The notes under the pieces were generated by a model. That model was not told the DNA's origin. It did no database searches and saw only the letters and a list, made by a program, of their open reading frames with translations. From Streptomyces sp. TSRI0107 (lineage in GTDB: Bacteria > Actinomycetota > Actinomycetes > Streptomycetales > Streptomycetaceae), in assembly GCF_001905845.1 (NCBI RefSeq), contig NZ_LIVZ01000009.1:186001-250000 (forward strand): DNA of 64,000 nt. The letters run 5' to 3'. Below are positions 16,273 to 23,889 of this stretch, piece after piece. Numbering within the stretch: the stretch's first letter is position 1; every line of letters begins with the position of its first letter. The position numbers were made by a program, and so were the translations under genes.

Positions 16273-17594
16273 TTCCAGCGGGCGCCGTCCCGGACCAGTT
16301 CCCGCACGGCGGCCAGGAACCGCTCCACGTGCTCGTCCGGCGTGCCCGCGCCGAAGCTGACCCGGATGGCGTTGAGGGACTTCTCGCCGGGCGCGGCCTC
16401 CGGGGCGCCGCACTCGCCCTGGGTCTGCGGGTCGCTGCCGAGCAGGGTGCGGACGAGCGGGTGGGCGCAGAACAGGCCGTCGCGCACGCCGATGCCGTAC
16501 TCCGCGGAGAGCGCGGCGGCGAAGTGCGAGCTGTTCCAGCCGTCGACGACGAAGGAGATCACGCCGACGCGCGGGGCGTCGTCGCCGAAGAGGGAGAGGA
16601 CCCGCACCTCGGGCACCTCGGCGAGGCCCGCGCGGACCTTCTCGATCAGGTACCGCTCACGGGCGACCAGGCTGTCGAACCCGGCGTCGGTCAGCGCCTT
16701 GCAGGCGGAGGCGATGGCGTAGGCGCCGATGACGTTCGGCGAGCCCGCCTCGTGCCGGGCGGCGCTCTCGTGCCACTCCACGTCCACGCCGCCGTCCTCG
16801 CGCCGGCTCACCTTGCGGCTGGCGCCGCCGCCCGCGAGGTACGGCTCGGCCTCCCGCAGCCAGTCGGCGCGGCCCGCGAGGACGCCGGAGCCGAACGGGG
16901 CGTACAGCTTGTGGCCGGAGAAGGCGACCCAGTCGACGTCCAGGTCCCGTACGGAGACCGGGTGGTGGGGGGCCAGCTGGGCGGCGTCGAGCACGATCCG
17001 GGCGCCGTGCGCGTGCGCCGCCGCGGCGAGCTCGCGGACCGGCCACAGCTCGCCGGTGACGTTGGAGGCGCCGGTGACGCAGACCAGCGCCGGGCCGTGG
17101 GGCTCGCGGTCGGCGAGGGCGCGCTCCAGGGTCGCCACCGCCTCAGCCGGGGTGCGCGGCGCGTCCAGGTAGGTGACCTGGGCGTTCTTCCAGGGCAGCA
17201 GGGAGGCGTGGTGCTCGGTCTCGAAGACGAAGACCCGGCAGTCGGCGGGCAGGGCGGCGGCGAGCAGGTTGAGCGAGTCGGTGGTGGACCGGGTGAAGAC
17301 GACCTGGTCGCCGTCGCGGCAGTCCAGGAACCCGGCGACCGTGCGGCGGGCGTTCTCGAAGAGGTCCGTGGACAGCTGGGAGAGGTATCCGGCACCGCGG
17401 TGGACGCTGCCGTAGTACGGCGCGTAGGCGGCGACGTCGTCCCAGACCCGCTGGAGCGCCGGCGCGCTGGCGGCGTAGTCGAGCGCGGCGTAGGCGACCT
17501 CGCCGCCGGTGACGAGCGGCACGGTGACATCTCGCCCCAGAACGGGCAGCGGGGCACAAACGGACTTGTCGGCGGCAGCGGTGGAGACGGACAT
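16227..17594 (-). CDS. SufS-type cysteine desulfurase / class V aminotransferase
   Basis: 455 residues of fold-type I PLP enzyme. The PLP lysine is K229 in DWVAFSGHKLYAPFGSGVL, with the cofactor Asp in RIVLDAAQLAPHH. VRDGLFCAHPLVR near residue 380 carries the Cys of the SufS signature R-x-G-x-x-C-A-x-P-L. It should release sulfur from cysteine (or a related substrate) as an enzyme persulfide. Unlike true SufS it is not in a suf operon. A SAM-IV riboswitch lies upstream (17727-17841), so the cell treats it as a sulfur-amino-acid gene that is turned down when SAM is plentiful. GGGAG 7 bases before the ATG is the ribosome site and can pair with an upstream segment. Confidence 0.85.
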   Translation of the reverse strand: MSVSTAAADKSVCAPLPVLGRDVTVPLVTGGEVAYAALDYAASAPALQRVWDDVAAYAPYYGSVHRGAGYLSQLSTDLFENARRTVAGFLDCRDGDQVVFTRSTTDSLNLLAAALPADCRVFVFETEHHASLLPWKNAQVTYLDAPRTPAEAVATLERALADREPHGPALVCVTGASNVTGELWPVRELAAAAHAHGARIVLDAAQLAPHHPVSVRDLDVDWVAFSGHKLYAPFGSGVLAGRADWLREAEPYLAGGGASRKVSRREDGGVDVEWHESAARHEAGSPNVIGAYAIASACKALTDAGFDSLVARERYLIEKVRAGLAEVPEVRVLSLFGDDAPRVGVISFVVDGWNSSHFAAALSAEYGIGVRDGLFCAHPLVRTLLGSDPQTQGECGAPEAAPGEKSLNAIRVSFGAGTPDEHVERFLAAVRELVRDGARWNYRTEDGRCVPDTSA

Positions 17595-17601
17595 GGCGAA
17601 G

Positions 17602-17687
17602 CTCCCGTGAGGGTGAGAGAAGAAGAGAGAAAAGGGGATGCGGAGGCGGGGCTCTGCGGCCCTATCGCATTCGCTTGCTCACGGGAG
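17602..17687 (-). promoter_or_regulatory. RBS-sequestering complementary pair in desulfurase leader
   Basis: On the minus strand CTCCCGTGAG (17687-17678) is perfectly complementary to CTCACGGGAG (17611-17602), and the second copy contains the GGGAG ribosome site of the desulfurase gene. A 10-bp stem with a 66-base loop would hide that site. The first copy overlaps the start codon of a six-codon reading frame, so ribosomes there could open the stem. Confidence 0.4.
17662..17682 (-). CDS. Possible six-codon leader peptide MSKRMR
   Basis: GTG-AGC-AAG-CGA-ATG-CGA-TAG, with GGGAG about eight bases before the GTG. It sits between the SAM-IV riboswitch and the desulfurase start. Its start codon lies inside the strand that pairs with the downstream ribosome site. 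Very short frames arise by chance, so this call rests on position and ribosome site alone. Confidence 0.3.
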   Translation of the reverse strand: MSKRMR

Positions 17688-17704
17688 ACTCCCTCGAACG
17701 ACCA

Positions 17705-17728
17705 GGACCCCTGGTTTGCGAGGGGTCC
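17705..17728 (-). terminator. Hairpin at 3' end of SAM-IV riboswitch
   Basis: GGACCCCT (17705-17712 on the plus strand) pairs with AGGGGTCC (17721-17728) around an 8-base loop. It overlaps the last aptamer bases (CGCGG), so it could compete with the ligand-bound form and act as expression platform. There is no U-run, so control could be transcriptional or by structure alone. Confidence 0.45.
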
Positions 17729-17841
17729 GCGCTTGCCGTAGGCCTTGCTGCCGTACGGCCTGGTCTTCACCCGGGGCACCCCGCCACGGACGGAGGGTTG
17801 CCGGACAGTCGGCCGGGGCCTCATGACTGTCACTCATGACC
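17727..17841 (-). ncRNA. SAM-IV riboswitch
   Basis: Read on the minus strand from 17841, the conserved blocks of the SAM-IV aptamer occur in order: GGTCATGAGTG, CCGGCAACCCTCC, GGGGTGCCCCGGGTGA, GACCAGG, and CGGCAAGCGCGG at the 3' end (17738-17727). The CCGGCAACC core and the final CGGCAAGCGCGG pseudoknot strand are typical of the actinobacterial class. It binds S-adenosylmethionine and usually reduces expression of sulfur-assimilation genes. It lies 130 bases before the SufS-type gene at 16227-17594. The identification is by memory of the consensus; a covariance search would settle it. Confidence 0.85.
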
Positions 17842-17917
17842 TGGTACGGGAACGTACGCGAAATGATCGTCGTCCCGCAACCCGTGTCCGGATCGCGGGA
17901 CGCTCCTCGGTGGAACG

Positions 17918-18982
17918 CTACGCGTTGCTGGCCGCCACCCAGCGCTCCAGCGTCCGCTTCGCGGCGCCCGAGTCGATCGACTCCGCCGCCTTCGCCATCC
18001 CGGCGCGGATCTGCTCCGCCAGCGGCTCCCCGGTCGGCTCCAGCGCGACCAGCGCCGCCGCCGAGTTCAGCAGCACCGCGTCCCGCACCGGGCCGGTCTC
18101 GCCGTCCAGCAGACGGCGGGCGACCTCGGCGTTGTAGGAGGCGTCCGCGCCGCGCAGCGCCTCCACCGGGACCAGTTCGAGGCCGACGTCCCGCGGGTCG
18201 AAGGTCTCCTCGGCGACCTTGCCGTCGCGGACGATCCACACCCGGGAGGTGGAGGTGGTGGTCAGCTCGTCGAGGCCGTCGTCGCCGCGGAACACCAGGG
18301 AGGAGTTGCCGCGTTCGGCGAAGACGCCCGCGACGATCGGCGCCATCCGCAGATCCGCCACACCGACCGCCTGGGCCTTCACCCGGGCCGGGTTGGTCAG
18401 CGGGCCGAGGAAGTTGAACGTCGTGCGGATGCCCAGCTGGCCGCGGGCCGCCGCCACATGGCGCAGCGCCGGGTGGAACTTCACCGCGAAGCAGAAGGTG
18501 ATCCCGGCCTCCTCGGCGACCTCCGCCACCCGCTTCGGCGTCAGCTCCAGATTGACGCCCAGCTTCTCCAGCACGTCGGAGGCACCGGACGCCGACGACG
18601 CGGCCCGGTTGCCGTGCTTGACCACCTTCGCGCCGGTGCCGGCCACGACGACGGACGACATCGTGGAGATGTTCACCGTCTTCGCGCCGTCGCCGCCGGT
18701 ACCGACGATGTCGACGGTGGCGCCGGGCACCTCGATCACATTGGCGTGCGCGTACATCGCGCGGACCAGGCCGGTGATCTCCTCGACCGTCTCGCCCTTG
18801 GCCCGCAGCGCCACCGCGAACCCGGCGATCTGCGCGTCGGTCGCCTCACCGCGCATGATCCGGTCCATGGCCCAGGCCGTGTCGTCGGCGCCCTGGTCCC
18901 GGCCCTCCAGCAGCGCGTTCAGTACGACGGGCCAGGAACGGCCCGCCGCGGTGTCGCCTCCAGCGGGGGTCACAGCGCTCAT
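17918..18982 (-). CDS. trpD: Anthranilate phosphoribosyltransferase
   Basis: 354 residues. Motifs are VDIVGTGGDGAKTVNISTMSS (PRPP-binding GTGGD), KHGNRAASSASGASDVLEKLGV and GPLTNPARVKAQ, all diagnostic of TrpD. It transfers the phosphoribosyl group to anthranilate, the second step of tryptophan synthesis, in the cytosol. ATG at 18982 is preferred because AGGAG lies 8 bases upstream; a longer frame has no ribosome site. It is isolated from other trp genes, as usual in Streptomyces. No attenuator-like Trp codon run is seen upstream. Confidence 0.95.
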   Translation of the reverse strand: MSAVTPAGGDTAAGRSWPVVLNALLEGRDQGADDTAWAMDRIMRGEATDAQIAGFAVALRAKGETVEEITGLVRAMYAHANVIEVPGATVDIVGTGGDGAKTVNISTMSSVVVAGTGAKVVKHGNRAASSASGASDVLEKLGVNLELTPKRVAEVAEEAGITFCFAVKFHPALRHVAAARGQLGIRTTFNFLGPLTNPARVKAQAVGVADLRMAPIVAGVFAERGNSSLVFRGDDGLDELTTTSTSRVWIVRDGKVAEETFDPRDVGLELVPVEALRGADASYNAEVARRLLDGETGPVRDAVLLNSAAALVALEPTGEPLAEQIRAGMAKAAESIDSGAAKRTLERWVAASNA

Positions 18983-19056
18983 CAGCCGCTCCTGATCGTC
19001 GTGGAACACATGAAACACATCGGTGCGACCCCAGCCTATCCAGCCCCGGGCACGGC

Positions 19057-19093
19057 GAAGGGCCCCCGTCCGAACACCGGACGGGGGCCCTTC
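19057..19093 (-). terminator. Strong hairpin terminator after qcrB
   Basis: GAAGGGCCCCCGTCCG (19057-19072) pairs perfectly over 16 bases with its complement (19078-19093) around the 5-base loop AACAC. It lies 25 bases past the qcrB stop and before trpD, both on the minus strand. There is no U-run, as is common in Streptomyces. Confidence 0.8.
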
Positions 19094-19117
19094 AGCGTGG
19101 CGTGGCGAACGCAGCGA

Positions 19118-20755
19118 TCAGTGGTGGCCGTGGCCGCTCGTGATCTCCTTGTACTCCTCGACGGTGGGCTTGGCGATCTGGGACTCCTCGCCGTAGTACG
19201 CCTTGCTCAGCTTGGCGCGCAGCTTCTCGGAGCCCTTCACCTTGCGCTCGACGCCGTTCTCGTCGACCGTCGGGCCGATCTCGGCCGGCTTGTACTGCTC
19301 GTGCGCGGTGAGCGTGTACAGCTTGTCCTGGCTGAGCGGCTCGTGCACCTCGATGAACTCACCGTGCGGCAGGCGCTTGATGGTGCCGGTCTCGCGACCG
19401 TGCAGCACCTTGTCCTTGTCCCGGCGCTGCAGGCCGAGGCAGATCCGCTTGGTGATGATGAACGCGAGGACCGGGCCGGCGAAGAAGCCGATCCGCACGA
19501 ACCAGGTGACGTCGTTGATCGACAGGTTGAAGTGCGTGGCGACGATGTCGTTGCCACCGCCGATCAGCATGATCATGTAGCCGGTCACCCAGGCGACACC
19601 GAAGGCCGTACGGGTCGGGGCGTTGCGCGGGCGGTCCAGGATGTGGTGCTCGCGCTTGTCCCCGGTGATCCAGGACTCGATGAACGGGTAGAGCGCGATC
19701 ACCGCGAGGAACACACCGAAGAGCATCAGCGGGATGAACACGCCGAGGACCAGCGTGTGACCCCAGAAGTTGACCTCCCAGCCCGGCATCGCACGGATCA
19801 GACCCTCGGCGAAGCCCATGTACCAGTCGGGCTGGGCGCCCGTGGACACCTGGTCCGGACGGTACGGGCCGAGGACCCAGATCGGGTTGACGGACGCGAT
19901 GCCGGCGATGGCCGCGATCACACCGAAGACCAAGAAGAAGAAGCCTCCGGCCTTGGCCATGTAGACCGGCAGCAGCGGCATGCCGACGACGTTCTTGTTG
20001 TTCTTGCCGGGACCCGCGAACTGCGTGTGCTTGTGGTAGAAGACCAGGATCAGGTGCGCCACCACGAGGCCGAGCATGATGCCCGGCAGCAGCAGGATGT
20101 GGATCGAGTAGAACCGGGCCACGAAGTCGGTGCCGGGGAACTCGCCGCCGAACAGGAACATCGAGATGTACGTGCCGACGATCGGCACGGACAGGATCGC
20201 GCCCTGGGTGAAGCGGACACCGGTGCCGGAGAGCAGGTCGTCCGGGAGCGAGTAGCCGGTGAAACCGGTGAACATGCCAAGGACGAACAGCAGGAAGCCG
20301 AACAGCCAGTTGATCTCACGCGGCTTGCGGAACGCGCCGGTGAAGAAGACGCGCATCATGTGCACGAACATGCCGGCGAGGAAGACGATCGCCGCCCAGT
20401 GGTGGATCTGCCGGATCAGCAGACCGCCGCGGACGTCGAAGCTGATGTCCAGCGTCGAGGCGAACGCCTCCGACATGAGCTGGCCCTGCAGCGGCACGTA
20501 CGAGCCGTGGTACTCCACCTCGTTCATCGACGGGTGGAAGAACAGCGTCAGGTACACACCCGTGAGGATGATGATGATGAAGCTGTAGAGGCAGACCTCA
20601 CCCAGCATGAACGACCAGTGGTCGGGGAAGATCTTGCGCATGTTGGCCTTGGCCAGGGAGTAGATCCCCAGCCGGCCGTCGGCCCAGTCGGCGACGCGCT
20701 CGCCGGCCGGTGCCTTCCCGCGTGCGCGGGACCCGGTGGTGTCTTGAGTGCTCAT
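19118..20755 (-). CDS. qcrB: Cytochrome bc1 complex cytochrome b subunit
   Basis: 545 residues. The cytochrome b core has heme ligands in RQIHHWAAIVFLAGMFVHMMRVFF and in FYSIHILLLPGIMLGLVVAHLILV. A PDWY-type quinol-site motif is seen in GAQPDWYMGFAEGLIR. A long C-terminal cytosolic tail ending EEYKEITSGHGHH is typical of actinobacteria. It oxidises menaquinol and passes electrons to QcrA and QcrC in the bc1-aa3 supercomplex. The ATG at 20755 overlaps the qcrA stop by 4 bases. Last gene of qcrCAB, with a strong hairpin after it. Confidence 0.97.
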   Translation of the reverse strand: MSTQDTTGSRARGKAPAGERVADWADGRLGIYSLAKANMRKIFPDHWSFMLGEVCLYSFIIIILTGVYLTLFFHPSMNEVEYHGSYVPLQGQLMSEAFASTLDISFDVRGGLLIRQIHHWAAIVFLAGMFVHMMRVFFTGAFRKPREINWLFGFLLFVLGMFTGFTGYSLPDDLLSGTGVRFTQGAILSVPIVGTYISMFLFGGEFPGTDFVARFYSIHILLLPGIMLGLVVAHLILVFYHKHTQFAGPGKNNKNVVGMPLLPVYMAKAGGFFFLVFGVIAAIAGIASVNPIWVLGPYRPDQVSTGAQPDWYMGFAEGLIRAMPGWEVNFWGHTLVLGVFIPLMLFGVFLAVIALYPFIESWITGDKREHHILDRPRNAPTRTAFGVAWVTGYMIMLIGGGNDIVATHFNLSINDVTWFVRIGFFAGPVLAFIITKRICLGLQRRDKDKVLHGRETGTIKRLPHGEFIEVHEPLSQDKLYTLTAHEQYKPAEIGPTVDENGVERKVKGSEKLRAKLSKAYYGEESQIAKPTVEEYKEITSGHGHH

Positions 20756-21810
20756 CCGCGCTCCCAGAAAGCAGGACCGACGGGCTCTTCGAAGTCGCCG
20801 AGCGCCTCGAGGTAGCCCTCGTCGTTCACGCCGATGCGCAGCTGCGGAAGGGCGTGGCCGGCGGGGCCGAAGATGACCCGGGCACCGTCGGACAGGTCGA
20901 AGGTGGACTGGTGGCAGGGGCACAGCACGTGGTGCGTCTGCTGCTCGTACAGGGAGATCGGGCAACCGACGTGGGTGCAGATCTTCGAGTACGCCACGAT
21001 GCCCTCGTGCGACCACTCGAGCTCTTGCTTGTCCTTGATGTCGCCCGGCTCCAGCCGGACGACCATCAGGGCGGCCTTGGCGATCTCGTTCTGGAAGTCG
21101 TGGTCGTGCTCCTCCAGGCCCTCGGGCATGGCGAAGGTGAGCGAGCCGACGGCGACGTCGGAGGGACGCAGCGGCTCGTGCGTGTTCATGTTGACCAGCA
21201 GCTTGCCCTTGGACCACAGGGTGTGGCGCAGCTTGTCCTCGGGCAGCGGACCGAGGTCGCGCAGCAGGACGACGCCGGAGAGCGGCACCAGGGTGAGCGC
21301 GCCGAACATCGTGTTGCGGATCAGCTTGCGGCGGCCGATCGCCGATTCCTTGGCGCCCTGCTTGAAGTCGGCGAACACCTGGGCACGGACGTCGGCCGGG
21401 GCCTCGATCGGGTGCCGCTCCTGGACCAGCTCCTCGTCGGACATCAGGGTGCGGCCCCAGTGGACCGCGCCCGCGCCGATGCAGAACAGGGCGAGGCCGA
21501 GCGTCAAGCCGAGCGCGAGGTTCAGCGCGCCCACGTGGCCGAGCGGCCACACGTAGATCGACTTGTCGACGGGGATCGCCACGAACGAGGCGATGAAGCC
21601 GATGGTGGCCAGCATCGACACCGTGAACAGCAGGGCGACCGTGCGCTCGGACCGCTTGGCGGCCCGCTCGTCGATGTCCTGGATCCGGTGCTCGTGGGGC
21701 GGCAGCCCGGGGTCGGCGAACGGGTGCTTCTCGTCCGCGACGTCCACCGCGCCGTGGGCGGCGTCCTGCGCAGCGGGCAGGTTCTCTTCTGGAATGTCTT
21801 GGCTACTCAT
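20752..21810 (-). CDS. qcrA: Cytochrome bc1 complex Rieske iron-sulfur subunit
   Basis: 352 residues, longer than mitochondrial Rieske proteins because of the actinobacterial three-helix N-terminal region (segments near 80-100, 115-135 and 170-190). The [2Fe-2S] ligands are in CTHVGCPISLYEQ and CPCHQSTFDLSDG. It takes electrons from menaquinol at the Qo site. ATG at 21810 is chosen by family N-terminus. It overlaps both qcrC and qcrB by 4 bases. Confidence 0.96.
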   Translation of the reverse strand: MSSQDIPEENLPAAQDAAHGAVDVADEKHPFADPGLPPHEHRIQDIDERAAKRSERTVALLFTVSMLATIGFIASFVAIPVDKSIYVWPLGHVGALNLALGLTLGLALFCIGAGAVHWGRTLMSDEELVQERHPIEAPADVRAQVFADFKQGAKESAIGRRKLIRNTMFGALTLVPLSGVVLLRDLGPLPEDKLRHTLWSKGKLLVNMNTHEPLRPSDVAVGSLTFAMPEGLEEHDHDFQNEIAKAALMVVRLEPGDIKDKQELEWSHEGIVAYSKICTHVGCPISLYEQQTHHVLCPCHQSTFDLSDGARVIFGPAGHALPQLRIGVNDEGYLEALGDFEEPVGPAFWERG

Positions 21811-22619
21811 GACTTCTTGGCCTTTGCGGTCCGGGCGGCGACCCACACGGCTACGGCGATCAGCCCGCCGAGACCGGCGATCCAGCCGAAGAGACCCTCG
21901 CTGACCGGCCCGAGGCCGCCCAGGTCCGTCCCGCCGGGGTTCACGGTGTCGTCACTGTTGACCGCGTTCAGGTACGCGATGATGTCCTTCTTGTTCTGCT
22001 CCGACAGCGTGGTGTCGGGGAAGGAGGGCATGTTCTGCGGGCCGGTCTGCATGGCCTCGTAGATGTGCTTCGGGTCCACGTCCTCGAGGGTCGGCGCGTA
22101 CTTGCCCTTGGTCAGGGCACCGCCCTTACCGGTGAAGTTGTGGCACTGCGCGCAGTTGGTGCGGAACAGCTCGCCACCCTCGGCGATGTCCGCGCCCTGC
22201 GGGCCGTACTGCTCCTCGGTGGGCACGGACGGACCGGCGCCCAGCGACGAGATGTACGCCGCGAGCTGGTCGATCTCGGCCTGGGTGTAGATGTTCTTCT
22301 TCCGCGGCACCTGGGCGCCCTGGGAGGTCGCGGCAGGCATACGGCCGGTGGCGACCTGGAAGTCGACGGCCGCCGCGCCCACGCCGACCAGGCTCGGACC
22401 GTCGGAGGTGCCCTGACCGCCGGTGCCGTGGCAGCTGGCGCAGCCGACGGCGTAGAGCTTCTTGCCCTCGTCGATGGCGAGGGACTGCGCGGCTTCATCG
22501 GCCTGCGCCTTGCCCGCGGGTGCGAAGGCGGCGTACAGCCCCCCGGTAGCCGCCAGCGCGAGGAGTAGGACGACGACCGCCGCCAGCGGATGGCGTCGTC
22601 GTGCGGAGAGCTTTTTCAC
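21807..22619 (-). CDS. qcrC: Cytochrome bc1 complex diheme cytochrome c subunit
   Basis: 270 residues with two CxxCH heme sites, GCASCHGTGG and NCAQCHNFTG, an N-terminal signal/anchor (residues 10-33) and a C-terminal membrane helix (about 240-262). The diheme c-type subunit replaces soluble cytochrome c in actinobacteria and hands electrons directly to the aa3 oxidase. GTG start. First of qcrCAB, about 80 bases after ctaE on the same strand. Confidence 0.96.
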   Translation of the reverse strand: MKKLSARRRHPLAAVVVLLLALAATGGLYAAFAPAGKAQADEAAQSLAIDEGKKLYAVGCASCHGTGGQGTSDGPSLVGVGAAAVDFQVATGRMPAATSQGAQVPRKKNIYTQAEIDQLAAYISSLGAGPSVPTEEQYGPQGADIAEGGELFRTNCAQCHNFTGKGGALTKGKYAPTLEDVDPKHIYEAMQTGPQNMPSFPDTTLSEQNKKDIIAYLNAVNSDDTVNPGGTDLGGLGPVSEGLFGWIAGLGGLIAVAVWVAARTAKAKKS

Positions 22620-22698
22620 GGATTACCCCGGTGTCAGGATCTTCTGCGTCGATGCTTCTGGAGGTGCGCTTCGGTAACGCGCGTGGGATCGGGTCCGG

Positions 22699-23319
22699 CT
22701 ACTTGATCATGTAGATCGTGGCGAAGAGGCCGATCCAGACGACATCGACGAAGTGCCAGTAGTAGGACACGACGATGGCGGCGGTCGCCTGCTCGTGGGT
22801 GAACCTGCGGGCCGCGTAGGTACGGCCCAGGACCAGCAGGAAGGCGATGAGACCGCCCGTCACGTGCAGGCCGTGGAAGCCGGTGGTCAGGTAGAAGACC
22901 GAGCCGTAGGGGTCGGACGAGAGCGAGAGGCCCTCGTGCTTGACCAGCTCGGTGTACTCGTACACCTGGCCGCCGATGAAGATCGCACCCATGATGAAGG
23001 TGACGATGAACCAGCCCCGGAGCTTCTTCACGTCACCGCGCTCGGCGGCGAACACGCCGAGCTGGCAGGTGAGGGAGGAGAGGACCAGGATCGTGGTGTT
23101 CGTCGCCGAGAACGGGAAGTTCAAGGCGTCCGCCTTCTCACTCCAGAACTCGGGTCCTGTCACCGATCGCAGGGTGAAGTACATCGCGAAGAGGGCCGCG
23201 AAGAACATCAGCTCGGAACTCAGCCAAATGATGGTTCCGACACTGACGAGGTTCGGTCGGTTGACCGACGGGTGCGCGTGCCCGGTGTCTACTGTCGTTG
23301 CTGTCGCCACGACCGACAT
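22699..23319 (-). CDS. ctaE: Cytochrome c oxidase subunit III
   Basis: 206 residues with five membrane segments: IIWLSSELMFFAALFAMYF, the central GGQVYEYTELV and TTGFHGLHVTGG motifs, and a C-terminal YYWHFVDVVWIGLF typical of subunit III. It supports proton uptake and stability of the aa3 oxidase. It lies upstream of qcrCAB rather than with ctaCDF, the usual actinobacterial order, which ties bc1 and aa3 expression together. Confidence 0.95.
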   Translation of the reverse strand: MSVVATATTVDTGHAHPSVNRPNLVSVGTIIWLSSELMFFAALFAMYFTLRSVTGPEFWSEKADALNFPFSATNTTILVLSSLTCQLGVFAAERGDVKKLRGWFIVTFIMGAIFIGGQVYEYTELVKHEGLSLSSDPYGSVFYLTTGFHGLHVTGGLIAFLLVLGRTYAARRFTHEQATAAIVVSYYWHFVDVVWIGLFATIYMIK

Positions 23320-23465
23320 TATGTCGGTCGCTTATCCCGCCCTCACTCCGGGGGGTGCCGTTCGGAGTGTTGCCCTCGCCCATACCGGTGTTGACGTGGT
23401 GTTCAGAGGAGTAGCATCCGGGCCTACGGGCCTTTCCGTACGACGCCGAAGTCACGGAGGAAGCT

Positions 23466-23867
23466 ATGCAGCCGACCGCCACGGTGCTGGTCTACAGCGA
23501 CGACTCCAACACCCGCGAGCAGGTGCGGCTCGCCTCCGGCCGACGGCCGGCTCCGGACGTCCCCGTGGTGGAGTTCGTCGAGTGCGCGACGCCCGCGGCG
23601 GTCCTCGGGGAGCTGGAGAAGGGCGGGATCGACGTCTGTGTGCTGGACGGGGAGGCCGTGCCCATGGGGGGCATGGGGCTCTGCCGGCAGATCAAGGACG
23701 AGGTCTTCGAGTGCCCGCCGGTGCTGTTGCTGATCGGGCGGCCGCAGGATGCGTGGCTGGCCACGTGGAGCCGCGCGGAAGCGGCTGTGACGTTGCCGGT
23801 GGATCCGGTGGAGTTCGCGGGGGCGCTGGCGGCTCTGCTGCGGCAGAAGAGGCTTCAGAGCGCCTAG
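23466..23867 (+). CDS. Pseudo-receiver domain protein
   Basis: 133 residues forming one receiver-like domain: TVLVYSDDSNTREQVRLA (residues 6-23) with an acidic pair, D61 in DVCVLDGEAVPMGGMGLC at the phospho-acceptor position, and LLLIGRPQDAWLATWSRAEAAVTLPVDPVEF where a Lys normally follows; here a Leu-Pro takes its place. It lacks an output domain. Without the Lys it may not be phosphorylated normally. It stands between the two oxidase gene groups on the opposite strand, a position I recall as conserved in Streptomyces. Function unknown. Confidence 0.7.
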   Translation: MQPTATVLVYSDDSNTREQVRLASGRRPAPDVPVVEFVECATPAAVLGELEKGGIDVCVLDGEAVPMGGMGLCRQIKDEVFECPPVLLLIGRPQDAWLATWSRAEAAVTLPVDPVEFAGALAALLRQKRLQSA

Positions 23868-23889
23868 GAGTCCGGGAGTCCGAGGGGCG

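Noticed and set aside
17638..17826. Short plus-strand frame over the desulfurase leader
   Set aside because: The DNA is explained by the SAM-IV aptamer on the other strand, and the frame has no ribosome site.
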